Positions 12,481-24,339 of a stretch of 64,000 nucleotides of DNA are shown in pieces. Source of the stretch: Ancistrus triradiatus (Eukaryota; Chordata; Actinopteri; Siluriformes; Loricariidae); assembly GCA_025084515.1 (NCBI GenBank), contig JAJAGP010000280.1, positions 186,001 to 250,000 of the forward strand, read 5' to 3'. Position numbers and translations under genes: made by a program. A model generated the notes under the pieces. That model saw only the letters and a list, made by a program, of their open reading frames with translations. It ran no database searches and had not been told where the DNA came from. Positions within the stretch are counted from its first letter, which is position 1. Each line of letters begins with the position of its first letter.

Positions 12481-13430
12481 CTGCGCAATGAGAGGCTGGT
12501 AGGGGTCCTTTTGTGCTGAGTGGTTTTATCGCCTGATTTTTTATTTATTTATTCATTCATTTTTACCCGTCATGATTTGAGACATAACGTTACACTTATT
12601 AGTTTTCTTCAGTACCAAAATGACTGTGAATAGTAATGTGTCATGTCCAAGTCATTTTGGGGAGAAATCTGGAGCCGGCTGTTTGGAGTGGAGTCCAAAT
12701 ACTGGGGGTCGGTACTATGAAAATGGAATGCCGTACAAAAAAAACCTGTGAAAAATCTGAATATTAACTTAAGAAATGTATGAGAATTGTCAAAGTATAA
12801 CTTAATACAGGTGGTGGAAGTTTAATTTCAGTTTCACCAGGGTTGTACCCATCAAGGGTCCCATCAGGAATTTGGCACTTCCTGATCAAAACCCTATACG
12901 GACATGTGCTACACATATTATAAGAAAACACACAGAAACTTCACTTAAGCAATGCTCAGTCTATTTCGGACCAAACACAAGCATGCAACATCAATAATCT
13001 ATGGTTAAGATGAAGGGGATAATTAAATACACTTCTAAAGAGGAAGCTTCGTTTGAAAAAGGTCCATTCAGAAACACAGATCCATGTCTTCCACCCTGTT
13101 CTTTAACATACAAGGTAAAATAAATAAAGAAAATGACTTCCTCATCCTCAACAGCTTCTACTGCACACAGGCTTCCCCTGCAGCTGGGACTCATGTTTGT
13201 CACAGCTGAACCGTTTGGCTACAGGAGTCCCCGTGGGCTTAGCTGGCCATGCTCCCATTTGCCCCTGGCTTGGCATCACGGTAGGGGCCTTTTCTTCCCA
13301 GTTGCTATGTAACATCCTGGGAAATCAGGTGTCAGGGTTTGGACTCAGTGTTTTCCAGCAAATCTGTTAAGACGCTCTAAAACAAGGTTTGTAGTTTGGC
13401 TTCCACTCGGGCCACAAATGGCTGGGTATA
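12481..13430. other. Intergenic, no gene recognised
   Basis: AT-rich sequence with short ATTT runs near 12540. No recognised repeat family or coding frame. Confidence 0.4.
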
Positions 13431-15010
13431 GGCATGAGGAAAGGGATTTGCTCAAAACCAACCGTAATAAAATAGTTGGAAAATTAGGGAAAGCTAGTGA
13501 ACTAGTTTTTAAAAATGATGAAAACATGGAATTAGACAAACTGGAATACCTGGCAGAAACGCAAGTATCTGGGGGAACTGAGTATCTGCAGCAGATGAGT
13601 ATGTGGAGTTAAACCAAAGGGCTTGAAGAAAGCCTGTGTGTCTTAAGAACCCAGAGTATCTGTAGAAAACCAGAGTATATAAGAGAAAGACCAGGACTCA
13701 CTGGAAATCATAAAGAAACCAGAGTATCCTGCAGAAACCAGGGTAACTGGTGGAAAACCAGAGAATCTAAAGGAACCTGAGTAACTGGGGGAAATGTAAA
13801 TGTCTGGAGAAAACCGGAATAGCCATATGAATGGAAAACAACTGGAGTACCTAGATGTAAACACAATAGCCGGAGGATAGCCGAGGCCGAAAACTCGACA
13901 AAGAAGGAAAGTGAAATATTTTAGAGAAACCAGAGTATTTACAGGAACCTGGAATATCTCAAGAAAACCACAGTACTTGGTGGAAATCCGAGTATGTGGA
14001 GGAAACAATGGTATCTGGGGAAAATCCCAGGACTCGGTGGAAATCAGTGCATCATAAAGAAACCAGAGTATCTGGAGAAAACTGTGGAGTAAAGTATTTT
14101 CAGGAAACTGTATGTACGATACAGTACATCTAGGGACAGTATGAGTGCCTAAATGTAAACAGCATAGCCTGAGGAAAGTCAAGGAGCCAGAGGAAACCAT
14201 CAAAGCTGGACAGAAGAAGAGTAGATGACAAATATGAAAGTATCTGGGAGAAAGTGGCAATCCATGTACAGTATGTGGAGGGAACAACAGTGTCTGGAGG
14301 AAAACATAACAAAACCAGAGTATCTGGAGGAAACTGGAGTATCCTGTGGAAACCAGGGTGTGTGGTGGAGAAAACCAGTGTCTAAAGGAACTCAAGCATC
14401 TGGGGGAGATTTAAATATCTGGAGAACACCAAAATATCCAGAGGAGACTGAAGTACCTAGAGTAGACCAGAGTGTTGATGAAAACCAAAGTATTTCAAAG
14501 AAATCTAGAGGAAACTGAAGTACTTGGATGTAAACACAATAGCCAGAGGAAAGCTGAGGACCCAGAGGAAACCATCAAAGCTGGACAAATGAGAGTACCT
14601 GATGGATATCAGAGTATCTGGAAGAAACTGGAAATCTGAGTATCTGGAGGGATTCTGTGGAAATCAGTGCATCATAAAGAAACCAGAGTATCTGGACAAA
14701 AGTGGAGTATCTTATGGAAACCAGGGAATCTAAAGGGACCTTAGGATCTAGTGGAAATTCAACTATCTGGAGAGAAACAGAATAGCCATAGGAAAGCCAG
14801 ATGAAAATCAAAATATTTGTTGGAAACTGGAATACCTAGATGAAAACTGGAGAAGCAGAGGAAACCATCAAAGCTGGACAGATAATAGAGTATTTAACTG
14901 GGATAAATCTTGAAAACCACAGCACTCGGTGGAAGTCTGTGGAGGAAACTACAGTAAGAGTCAACAGCAATAATCACATTAGATCTGGAGGAAATTTGTT
15001 ACTTAATAAC
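13430..15010. repeat. Degenerate tandem repeat block (unit about 24-30 bp) with higher-order structure
   Basis: Almost 1.6 kb consists of variants of GAAACCAGAGTATCTGGAGG. Larger blocks also recur: AAATCAGTGCATCATAAAGA at 14041 and 14661, and ACCATCAAAGCTGGACA at about 14196, 14571 and 14863. This shows segmental copying on top of the short unit. Long open frames on both strands, including 250 codons on the - strand at 13643-14395, come from the lack of stops in the unit and are not genes. Confidence 0.8.
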
Positions 15011-15229
15011 AGAGAACTATTATAAGTGATTTCCTGTTTGGGGCTAAATATGGTGGCATGTTTATATAAGGAGAATCTAACCACTGCTGTAAAGATGAAG
15101 ATGTGTACATGAAGATCCAGGAGCTGTGGATAGAGGATAACTGTGGATAATGTTTCAAAGATTTACCCGGTCCACTACCAACATGATTTTTGACAGCAGG
15201 TAGCGAGTAAGATTAGCTAACATAAACCC

Positions 15230-15600
15230 TAAAGTAAGGAGTTGATGTTTTTCGCGCCGTCGCCGAACGGCTTTTCCCCACACGACTTCATTTCTCTGGC
15301 CTCCTTTGACACTTGCAGTCTGTCTTTATTACAGCCGATGTGTGCGTTTCTCAGATGTATTGAGTGGCAGCCAGCCATGGCGCCAGGAATTTGAATCCAT
15401 TAACATTTCACTCAGCCCTCGCCCGCCGCCGATGCCATTTTCAAGACGACAACACTCATAAGCAAGCTAAATGGCCCGCTAAGAAAAATAAAACACAACT
15501 GACACTTAAGAACAGAGGATTAGTGGAAGTGACTCGCTGTCAGGTTGAACATGTAGGCGGGGAATACGAAATGATCTGCAATTAGCGTGACGCGTCGGGT
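15230..15600. promoter_or_regulatory. Candidate conserved non-coding block about 1.8 kb upstream of the possible first exon
   Basis: GC-richer, unique sequence with TTTTCGCGCCGTCGCC, CCATTAACATTTCA and TGCAATTAGCGTGA, unlike the AT-rich repeat DNA on either side. It is a plausible enhancer or promoter-proximal element, with no direct proof. Confidence 0.22.
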
Positions 15601-16039
15601 TTCTTGAGAACGACCACTGAAACCAGGGGTTGATGTTGAATCCTGTTCGGCCTGACATTAGAAGAAAGTTGATCTTCAGAATGGACTCGTTTAACCTTAG
15701 ATGAGAGAAGAAGCGCAATTTCTGTCATCATTTATTCAGTGACTTATTATTTTTGCAATAGATTGACTTACAAATGCATGGAGCATTGCTGCTGCTTGGC
15801 TCTTAATGAAACTCAAAATGAACACGGACTGTCTACAGTCAGTATTATTCCACCATGTTCCACCAGTATACCTTCACCATCATCTTTGCTTATTCTCCGA
15901 GCTCCGAGTCTCTGTTTTATCTGGCTGGTTTTCTGTGCTGTTTGGAATACTGTCTGTCGATGCATTTTCGGCTTCCATCAAACTAAAGTATCAGGTCCAA
16001 AACCAAGGCCAACAACAGGAATCGAATAAAATTTTGTGT

Positions 16040-16560
16040 TAATGTAAGTGATAACAATATTAGAGTGAAAGGATACATTTATTGGGGAAAACTGTACCCT
16101 GTTAGGCTGACTCTAGCCTGGATACAAGATGAGATACGGTTGGGCATGGAGGCATATACGTTCAGTATGATATCCTGTGGCACATTTACACACTGATGTT
16201 GCAGCTGGACCTGTAGGTCCTGCAATGTCATACGTTGCCGAAGTTGGTGTCCGAGCTGGTCCCATAAATGCTCGATTGGTGATAAATCTGGCAACCACAA
16301 AGGCCGAGGAAGTGTTGCAATTTGGTGGAGACATTCCTGGGAAACCCTTGAGAGGCAACACGTGGATGTCCTGTACATATCGCTGAGTAGTTAGTGTCCC
16401 TCGTATCACTACTAGGAGTGATCGATTGTCATATGCGATGGCTCCTTACTCACTACTATGGCCTTGTTACAATGTGTTCTCTCTATCAGAAAAGATGCCA
16501 GTTCAAACACACAGTCCTGGCCAGTGTGGTGATCTCTGGACCTCAATATGGGTGTGACCT
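16040..16560 (-). pseudogene. Tc1/Tc3-like transposase relic, reverse orientation
   Basis: The - strand encodes RGTLTTQRYVQDI in one frame and PDLSPIEHLWDQLGHQLRQR plus NVYASMPNRISSCIQAR in another, the C-terminal catalytic part of a Tc3-like transposase including the SP(D)LSPIEH.WD third catalytic block. The frame shift and missing N-terminus show it is dead. A sister copy in + orientation lies at 28840-29190. Confidence 0.8.
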
Positions 16561-17068
16561 TGATTGATTACAGGTAATCCTCACATTGTTGTACCGTGTA
16601 ATGCCTTTCATTGCTTTCTTGCTTAGAGGTACAATGGTCAATCCCAGAGTGCGTTGATGTAAGCCCCCTCCCTCCAAGGCAGCTTCGTTTTCGGACGTTA
16701 ATTCTAGTGGAAGGGCTTTTATGCATGCTGAAAAGAAGAAAAGCGAAGAAAAGCACACCCACTGAACTGTGGGATTAGCAAAAAAAAAAATCTCTGCACT
16801 CCTACACGTTTACAGGTGTCCAATGCACCTCGAGGCACGAGTTATGTAAGAATTTTACCGGAACACAAGACGCCCTGCTTGTGATCAGACCGTGCCGTTT
16901 AGCAGAACTCTTATATCGGCCTGACAGCTCTGCTTTTGCTCCGTCCATTATTCACCAGCTCTGTAACCTCGGGCTTACACGCATGTAAGCCATCATGCAT
17001 CACGTCTGTTGCCCTAAACTCTGCGTCTCCCGAATTTCAGAGGCTCAGTCAGCTGCCAGCATCGCTCG

Positions 17069-17086
17069 CCCCCCCCCCCCCCCCCC
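17069..17086. repeat. Poly-C tract
   Basis: Run of 18 C in a C-rich context (further CCTCCC and CCCCCC nearby). Such tracts are prone to length errors and to unusual secondary structure. Confidence 0.9.
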
Positions 17087-17149
17087 AGCCTCTCTTCCTT
17101 CATCCCTCCCTATCACAGCATTATGAATGGCAGCCAATCAGAGGAGGCC

Positions 17150-17228
17150 CCCCCCTCCACAAAACTGCATCCTTGTCTAGCTGTGCAGGAGGAGAAAAAA
17201 AAATAAGAGCTCAGAGGAAGAGCGAGAG

Positions 17229-17269
<41 letters not shown>

Positions 17270-17399
17270 CAGCTGGAGCTTTATGCACAACTGTAGCCAG
17301 TCTCAGAATGTGAGCACTGCCAAGAGGCGAATACAGGAGCCAGTGTCGCACTTAAACGAGGATGACACTCGCCCCAAAGAGACGACGAACCTTCTGAAG
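17150..17399 (+). promoter_or_regulatory. Candidate untranslated first exon and promoter region of the cadherin gene
   Basis: The coding start exon has an acceptor in its leader, so an upstream exon should exist. The best site on this strand is the donor AAG|GTAAGAG at 17400, preceded by about 130 bases of unique, mixed-composition sequence after a GA repeat (17232-17268). GA-rich 5' leaders and a poly-C tract just upstream (17069-17086) are usual near vertebrate promoters. No TATA box or transcription start can be fixed. Other donors in 15-25 kb are possible. Confidence 0.3.
17232..17268. repeat. GA microsatellite
   Basis: About 18 AG dinucleotides within the candidate promoter or first-exon region. 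A longer second GA tract is at 18936-18998. Confidence 0.95.
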
Positions 17400-18049
17400 G
17401 TAAGAGAGCTTCTTCGCTTGCATGGATGTCTTGTTTATCAGCATTCGTTTTCTATTGGCGACACGAGTTAAAAATGTTTGTGAATGCAAAATGCAGAGTG
17501 TTAGACAAAGATTTATTTTGTTGTGATCGTTTCTAGTTTTACAACGCCTACATTCCATCAGTGCAGTCAGAGTCCAGGGTTTGATTTAACATTTCAATTA
17601 GAATATGAATATTGACTGAATATTCTAGTACCGGTGACTTGGGACCGAACGGCTAAGCATGGAAATTATGAAGTTACTTTCATACCCACATTGTGATATG
17701 ATGGGGCTGGACCACACTGAAGGGACTGACAGCAGTGAATAAGTCATCGAATAAGAAAAAAATGCGTTAAAAGAAAACTTTTCAAACGAGGATTAATAGT
17801 TTGTTGAAATAGCACTGCACTTAGTTCCTTCGACCCTCTTTATTCAGACTCCTGTTGCGTTCCAAACTTCCATCCATCTATCCATCCATCCATCCTTCCT
17901 TCCTTCCTGGGATGGGATTGATAGGCTGCTTAAAGGTGTGCCGGAGGTACCTGAGGCTCTTCACTTCGATTCTGTCTTGGGGCAAGTCGGCGTCTTTGAA
18001 CTTGGCTCGACAACAGGCGTGTGGCTTGGAGTTTGAATTTAAAATTCAT

Positions 18050-18800
18050 CATAAATAAACAGGATTGCAGATGCTGCAATGCAGCCCAACAACGACGAAC
18101 TCAATTTGCAATCTAAACTGGCGCCGGTCCAGCAGAGACGCGGAACGCCGGGCATTATTTATACGCCCGAGCCGGGCCGCATAATGGCGCCACTGTTTGG
18201 CGCAAATTAAAGCGCCGCGTTTCCTCCGAACCGCTGTCGCACGTGTAATTGCCTTTCAGCTCCGAGATGAATCACGAGGATCACACTTGCGCCGCTCTCC
18301 CGTTCCGGCTGGCGTTCGTTTTATTTTGTCCTTCTGAAGAGCGCACTGGCGGCCGATGCAATTTGCCTCATAATGAGATAAAAAGTCAGAGACTATCAAT
18401 TCAGGTCCTCTGAGATGATGTAATAACATTAATTCCTTCACCCAGAGCTCCTCCGGTGATGTTCATTTCCGACATTTTCATGCCTGATGGGCTGGTAGTT
18501 AATCCAGCACAAACACCAGACACGTTCCTCACGAAGCTACCACTAATTTTTCACTTGGTTCATAAAGTCGACGATTCAACCCCGTGTTTTCTGTCCGCTT
18601 CCTAAACGCTCCCTCTTCCCCGGTTTACGCGGCATATATAATTCATTAGCGAGTCGAGACCTCCCCGCGAGAAGGCCTAACAAAATCCCAACAGCCGAAT
18701 CAGACCACCAAACCGCCAACAGTAATGAAGCCCGGCTAAGTTAACGGCCTTGATTTGGCGAACCTGGCCGTATCAAAGCCAGAGGCAGCCTCCCGGGCAG
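18050..18800. promoter_or_regulatory. Candidate conserved non-coding region in the probable first intron
   Basis: About 750 bases of unique, GC-richer sequence, with CGCCGGTCCAGCAGAGACGC, ATTATTTATACGCCCGAGCC, CATAATGAGATAAAAAG and AATTCATTAGCGAG. It has CpGs and homeodomain-type ATTA cores and no repeat features. Typical of intronic enhancers, but judged by eye only. Confidence 0.25.
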
Positions 18801-18932
18801 CCAATCAGCCCGCCACTGATTTGATCTGTATCAAAGTTTCAAAACAAAGACGACAGGACATTAATATTACAGAGCAGACTGCAGCTGCAAAAACTGTCCA
18901 CTGTGAGAGAGCGAGAGAGAGCGAGAGTGTGA

Positions 18933-18935
<3 letters not shown>

Positions 18936-18998
<63 letters not shown>
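18936..18998. repeat. GA microsatellite
   Basis: About 63 bases of nearly pure GA, preceded by 30 bases of imperfect GAGA/GCGAGA. The Arg-Glu open frame through it is an artefact. Confidence 0.95.
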
Positions 18999-18999
<1 letters not shown>

Positions 19000-19139
19000 G
19001 TACAGAAGCTCAGGGGCTCCACCACGTGGACAATGACATACAGGGCATTATTTTAAGGCTCTTATCTGTCTGATAACATGATGACCCCAGAGATGTATGA
19101 AACAAAAGAGTTAGTTTTTTATTATTATTACATCTACAC

Positions 19140-19295
19140 CCAGTCACCCTTACACAGAACAACTTATACAGATTTATAATGCATGCAGCTGTGGAGTAAG
19201 GGCTTTGCTTAAGGATTCACCAGCAGTAGCATGGCACATGTTGGATATGAACCCTCGACATTTAGGTCCACAGTGAAGTAGCTTACCCGCTTCAC
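19140..19295 (-). repeat. SINE-like fragment
   Basis: Contains the order 'acttatacag ... gctgtgg(a)gtaagggcttTGCTtaagg ... gatatgaaccctCGAcatt', the inverse of a common fish tRNA-derived SINE with its GGTTCGA-type B box. Related fragments are at 30105-30205, 37805-37890 (same orientation), 33905-34006 and 38495-38660 (opposite). Confidence 0.5.
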
Positions 19296-19299
19296 CACC

Positions 19300-19990
19300 A
19301 CAGTATTTATTTATTTATTTATTACTCATTTATTTCAAGATTATATATCAAGTACCTTTTTATCAAGTATCTTAAATTTTTCATTTATATTTTAGTTAGT
19401 ATGTTTTAGTTATTACATTTATTATTACTCATCTTTTCTTTATGACACATATTTATTTGTTGATCATTTTTTATTTTATCAATTATAATATTTATATATA
19501 TATATAGGTATTCATATTATAATATTTAATTGAATTATTTATTATGTGATTTTAGATAGTCAGAATTTCCTGTTTTTGAATTTTTCTAAAGTTTTTTTTT
19601 TTATTTCTTTTGCATTTCTTAGTTTACTTATTTCTATATGCCTTCATTATTATTTATTTATTTTTTATATTTTATGTATTATTATTTATTTTTATATATT
19701 TATTCTATAGATTTATTTTTATTTAATTCATTTAAATTCTTTCTTTCTTTATTTTCCCCTTTCCTTTATGTTTTTCATAATTTAACCATTTTGTTTATTT
19801 CTTTGTTGAATGTTGCCGAGTTTATGTTTTTTTTGTTGTTGTTGTTGTTTTGTTGTTGTTTTTTTACCTGTCTAATCATTTTCATAATTTTTTATTTTGG
19901 TATCAAGGTTATTTCCCATTTTTGCATTTATTTGAAAATCTTTGTAAAATCAGGTTGGAAGCTACAACGGCGTTCCTTGTTTTTGTCTTT
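19300..19990. repeat. Strongly T-rich low-complexity tract
   Basis: Nearly 700 bases made largely of ATTT and TTTA words with TATATA and GTTGTT runs. The 125-codon frame at 19638-20015 is rich in Phe, Leu and Tyr for this reason and is not a protein. Confidence 0.85.
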
Positions 19991-20720
19991 AGCACTGACT
20001 GTGATCAAAGCCTGAGGTCCATGGCAGCCTGGCTCCGATGGTGGGTGGCTCTCCGTCCGGAGCTTTCTCTCAGATCAGAAGCTTTCGAATGCATCCGGTC
20101 TGCTTATCATGCACCGCTCGTTTTAGGATTACTGTCCTCCATCCTAATGGCAGGCAAAACATTTAAATTATAGCCCTAATTAGAACGTTCAATCATAATA
20201 AGAATCAAAAGGTTTTAATTGTTACAAAAGGGAGTTGGTTTCGTGCAAAGCCCGAGGCCAGAGAGAGATTAACAACAGTGCTGCGGAGGATTATGCTTTT
20301 GAAGGATATTTATACATGCAGCCGTTTAAAGCATTTGCGCTCTGCAGAAAGCCATTAGCTGACTGCTTAGCTTTTCAATTACAAAAGCAATTTCGGTCTA
20401 ATTTCTGGGCCTCTATTATGCCATCCTTCATTTTAACTGGAGCAGTCACTTCCTAAACTTCCTGGCTATTGGAAATCTTTGCAAATAGATACATTTGCTC
20501 GGCCTGAGCCACACCAGGACAGAGGAGCAGGGGGCGTCGCTTTGTGCTCGCTGTTTTGAATGGGGTGGCTGCGTGATTATGACAAATGTGTGGAGGCGCC
20601 ACAGCAGTTTGCAGTCGATCGAGCTGTTGCTATGTAACACAACGTCCAAAAATCCTGCGCTCGTGCGCACCCCGCAGTGCATGCGAGCCCAGGTTTTGGC
20701 CTTGGTTCTATTGTCAAGGC
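19970..20720. promoter_or_regulatory. Candidate conserved non-coding region in the probable first intron
   Basis: Unique sequence with GCCCTAATTAGAACG, AAAGCATTTGCGCTCTGCAG and TTTCGGTCTAATTTCTGGGC, bordered by a T-rich tract on the left. Long runs of non-repetitive DNA with TAATTA cores are typical of vertebrate enhancers. Appearance only. Confidence 0.25.
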
Positions 20721-21239
20721 TTTTGAATTTGGTCTGTTGTCTTACCACGGTACCAAACAAGGACACGCGTGTGGAAAAATCGACAGTGCAGCTTGGTGGG
20801 AGCAAGAATGATTCACCAGGCAAAGAGTAACATTTTAGTATGGAGAGTCTTAGCAGAACCTGTTTAGAAAGTGGTGCAGAATCTTTGTACTTTCTTACTA
20901 TAACTGTAAACCGTCCAACAAACCCGAAGGAAATCTGAGGAGTGCTTTTTTATGCTCACAAATTACACAAGAGGTGAGAAAACCATGCGTTCTGTCTAGT
21001 CCTCTTTTTTAAATTATGTTACACAGGGAGCAGTGCCCTCTTGTGGACGAGGACCGCAATTCCATAAGTACACATGTTGCAACCATCGTCATTGTTAAAA
21101 GCCGATCTTCTGTCTTTCCAAATGCCTTTACCCGATGCAATCAGCCAGCTTATTTGTTGCCACGACTGGTCGATGAGTTTCAGTCGCTGGTGATGGTTTG
21201 CACAAATCGAACAGAGGGCTAATAATATAACGAAAAAAT

Positions 21240-21700
21240 TATTTTGGTGTGGGACCTATTACACATTAACACTTACATTAACCTACAGCTGGCCAAAATC
21301 ATTAACACAAAGCTTATTTTATAGTAAAGTGTTGAAAAATTTCAGGTAATTTCATTGAAAGTAAAAGCAAAACACTTGAGCTGCAGCCTGTGTTCTGGAG
21401 GATTCAGTTCCTCATTTCCTTTCAGCTGGTTCCTATAAGTAACCTTTTTAGGGGCCATGGAGGTTTGTTTGCACTAAGAGTACAGTGCTGTAGATGTAGA
21501 AATAAAGAAAAACATGATAAACACAGCAGAGATCTGCACTGAGCAAGGGCTACTGTGAATCTGAATCACCGTGTACTGAATTGTGAAACGAGTACTGAGC
21601 AAACGTTGAGAACCGAAACAAATTTTTCTAGTCAAAATGCGTCGAGAACTCAATTCAATTGTTTGGAGTTCGAAGGTAGGCGAGAACTGATGTACCGTGC
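21240..21700 (+). mobile_element. Partial copy of the 701-1552 MITE family
   Basis: Shares the middle and right part with the copies at 701 and 40204: ACATTAACCTACAGCTGGCC, the stretch with CAGCCTGTGTTCTGGAGGAT, and the right-end block with the motif GAACTCAATTCAATT. The left half is missing, so it is a truncated insertion. Confidence 0.65.
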
Positions 21701-22215
21701 CAATATTGAACCATCCAAAGAGCCCTCAAGAATCCAAGAACCTAGCAGTGTTGTCAAAACCTAAGATCTTCCGACTTTAACCATGAAACATCTAAAGAAC
21801 CCTTGAAGTACGTAAAATTTGGAGGAAATATCACTGCAGGACCTTCCTACATTCAAAAAGATTCAACAAGCAGACACTCTCTAACCTATACCAATGAACC
21901 ACCTAAAGAAACCGTAAAAATTCAATAAAGAGTACAGCAGTCTTGTCGAAGGCAAACAGCCTTTGGGTTTAACCTTGAACCAGCCAAAGAACCCTCGAGG
22001 AACCACTCAAAGGGTCCGTGTCCTTCAGGGCTGTAATCATCTGGATTTGAAACGTAACGTTTGCACTCTGCCGCATAAGAGTAATAGAAGCACGTCAAGG
22101 TCAGGAGCCAGACTCGTTTCAAAAGGAATACAAATGCTTCCAGAAGGTTCTTCGATTTCGAAACAGTTCTGCATATAACCATTATCCGTCCAACGAACCC
22201 TTAAGGAGTCATTGT
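21700..22215. repeat. Degenerate repeat block with motif 'gaaccatccaaagaaccctc'
   Basis: Variants of the phrase occur near 21709, 21783, 21894, 21976 and 22187, for example TTGAACCAGCCAAAGAACCC, at intervals of about 70-210 bases. A possible outlying variant is near 20908. No known family is recognised. Confidence 0.5.
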
Positions 22216-22563
22216 ACATATATATTCCTTATTTATACATATAGCTTTCCTGCTTTAAGAACTGGATTTAGTTTAACGTAAAGGATTCTGGGAGGTGAAG
22301 AGATAAATGACATTCGCCTCATAGTTCCCTTAGTTACACTGCGTATTTAGTGTTTTCCCTGCAGTAACACTCATTAAAGCTCATTAAGGGCCTCCTAAGC
22401 AGACAACGGGAGAAGAACAGGAGACACTAAAGTGTGCAGGACAAAGCAATTAAAGGAGCAGGACGAAGTAAAGTCTTATTATCAGTGGCCTTCAGGTCAG
22501 CAACGTCTACACTCTGTGGGTTTTCACCCTAATGTCTGTTTATGGAACAGAAATTTCGAAATA

Positions 22564-23009
22564 CAGTACTGTGCAAAAATGTTAGGTCACCATTACATAA
22601 GATATACCATTGTTTTAGCAATGGTATAATGGCAAAGCATCATTTGTCAGTGTCCTCATTACAACATTCTAGAATACAATCAGAAAACGCTTCTATAGGC
22701 CACAGTGGCAAGTTTTTACAGTTAGACTTGAGCAGCAGCAGCATCTGGCAGCTTCATCTGGATCCCAAGTTGACCCTTCTACAGTCCAAAGAAGCTTGGT
22801 CAGGAATCTTTTTAGAAGGGGAGCAGCCAAGAAACCTCTTTTTTCAGAAAGGGAACAGGGTGGAAAGGCTAAAATATGCTAAAGATCAGTGGGAAAGAGT
22901 GCAAGTTTGATTTTTAGGTCCTTTCGTTGACAACATGTTATATGTTTACATTATACCGTTACTAAACTCAGCCAATCCAATGGTGGCCTAAGACTTTTGC
23001 ACAATACTG
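22564..23009. mobile_element. 446-bp MITE with inverted ends, TA-flanked
   Basis: Left end CAGTACTGTGCAAAA, then TTAGGTCACCATTA; right end GGTGGCCTAAGACTTTTGCA then CAATACTG, its inverse. TA flanks both sides. Internal sequence contains AAGATATACCATTGTTTTAG and GCAGCTTCATCTGGATCC, recurring in the copies at 23261, 25567 and 26490. No transposase. Tc1/mariner-type by target site. Confidence 0.8.
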
Positions 23010-23260
23010 TAGGTAATTTTTTATTTTCTCCTGATTGAATGCTTGCATTTATTTATTAGCTTGTACTTTTGTACAGCTTGAAAATGCTAATGTGTTATTA
23101 TTGTTGTTAATGTTGTCACAGTTTTAATTTGATCTTGATTTGTCATTTTTTGTTAGTTTTCTGTTTTTAATCTTTAATGATATACGTTGTTCCTTCTTTT
23201 CAGTCCATTTATTTCTTTTTATTTCATTGGCATAATTACTGAGTTTTTTTGCTTAATGTA

Positions 23261-23668
23261 CAATCCTGTGTGAAAGTCTTAGGCCACCATTGCATTTGTT
23301 GTTTTTAGGGACGATATAATGACCATATATAATTTCTTATATATGAAATCTTTAGCATATCTTAGCCTGTTACCCTTCCAAAAAAGTGGTTTCTTGGCTG
23401 CAACCCTTCCAAAAAGACCCTTCCTAAAGCTCTGAGAAATTCCTATTGCTCAAATGTAAGGGGAGGTCATAAAAATATTGCTGTAGCCTTGTAGCTATAG
23501 AACTTGGTTTTTTATATATATATTTTTTATTAATATTGCATACAAATTTCATATATTTTTTGTGTGTATTCTAATGGAGAGACTGAAAAATAATTATATA
23601 TGGTGAGTCTGCCATTGCTAATACAATGGTATATGTAGTCTAATTGTCGCCTAAGACTTTTGCACACT

Positions 23669-23669
<1 letters not shown>
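23261..23669. mobile_element. Second copy of the 22564 MITE family
   Basis: Left end CAATCCTGTGTGAAAGTCTT then AGGCCACCATTG after TA; right end GTCGCCTAAGACTTTTGCAC. A TG microsatellite begins exactly at its right end. It is diverged and partly rearranged inside. Confidence 0.65.

Positions 23670-23670
<1 letters not shown>

Positions 23671-23702
<32 letters not shown>
23671..23702. repeat. TG microsatellite
   Basis: Sixteen TG units between the right end of one MITE and the left end of the next. Confidence 0.95.
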
Positions 23703-23704
<2 letters not shown>

Positions 23705-23706
23705 TT

Positions 23707-24049
23707 ACACTGTATAGACAAAAGTTTGTGAACACCCCTTGTACTTTAATTACTGAGCTCTGCTCTTTCAGCAGCGCTCACTTTTAACAGGTTAATGACA
23801 TCAAACGTACATTTCTGCAATCCCCATAGACAAACAGTGGCAGTAGTGGAATGGGCTTTTAGAAAAGGTTTCTGCTTCCAACAAGTCAAATCAGTCCAGA
23901 GAGAATTGCTTTGCTGAATTTGATTAAGAAGTTGGCTGGCTTGTATGAAGCATGTTCCAAACTCTAGTGGAAAGCCGTTTTAGAAGAATGAAGACGCATG
24001 TTTTGGATGTAATTCTTTCTGTGTGTCCACAAACTTTTGTCTATACAGT
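23707..24049. mobile_element. MITE with 'actgtatagacaaaagtttgtg' ends
   Basis: Left end ACTGTATAGACAAAAGTTTG, right end its inverse CAAACTTTTGTCTATACAGT, about 343 bp apart, no transposase. The termini resemble those of the Tc1-like relic at 38664 (ACTATATGGACAAATGTATT), so this is probably a deletion derivative of that kind of element. Confidence 0.75.
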
Positions 24050-24339
24050 TTATGTTACACTGAAAGCAACATCACAATTACCACCACAATTAAGATCATT
24101 CTCATTTTTTAGATTGTTCTTTTATCCTTGAATGGCATACAAGTACCTCAAAAGTGGCGGCCCCTCCAACAGTGGTAGTCCGATTGGAAAGAACCAATTA
24201 CATAGATTTAGAGCGTCATTCTTAAACAACAGTGGATTCGCGAAAGCACGCCATGTTCACATAAACGTTTATCGACTGCTTTTTTCTGTAGGCCCGCTCT
24301 TCGACTTCAATTAATTGAAACGTGTTGAAAGGAGCAGAA

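Noticed and set aside
13643..14395. 250-codon open frame on the - strand
   Set aside because: It lies wholly in the degenerate tandem block; the frame is open because the repeat unit has no stops, and composition is repeat-like with no domain.
13430..15010. CRISPR-like periodic repeats
   Set aside because: Units are degenerate and contiguous with no unique spacers, and the genome is vertebrate.
5464..16560. Possibility of an active Tc1 transposon
   Set aside because: All Tc1-like copies seen (5220, 7158, 16040, and also 28840 and 38664) have frame breaks, missing N-termini or missing ends.
16936..17313. 125-codon frame with an Arg-Glu run at the candidate first exon
   Set aside because: The run is the GA microsatellite; no homology, and it ends in the leader. 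A similar case is 18755-19036.
19638..20015. 125-codon Phe/Leu/Tyr-rich frame resembling a membrane protein
   Set aside because: Produced by the T-rich low-complexity tract.
22542..22910. 122-codon frame on the + strand
   Set aside because: Inside the 446-bp MITE; related copies do not keep the frame open.
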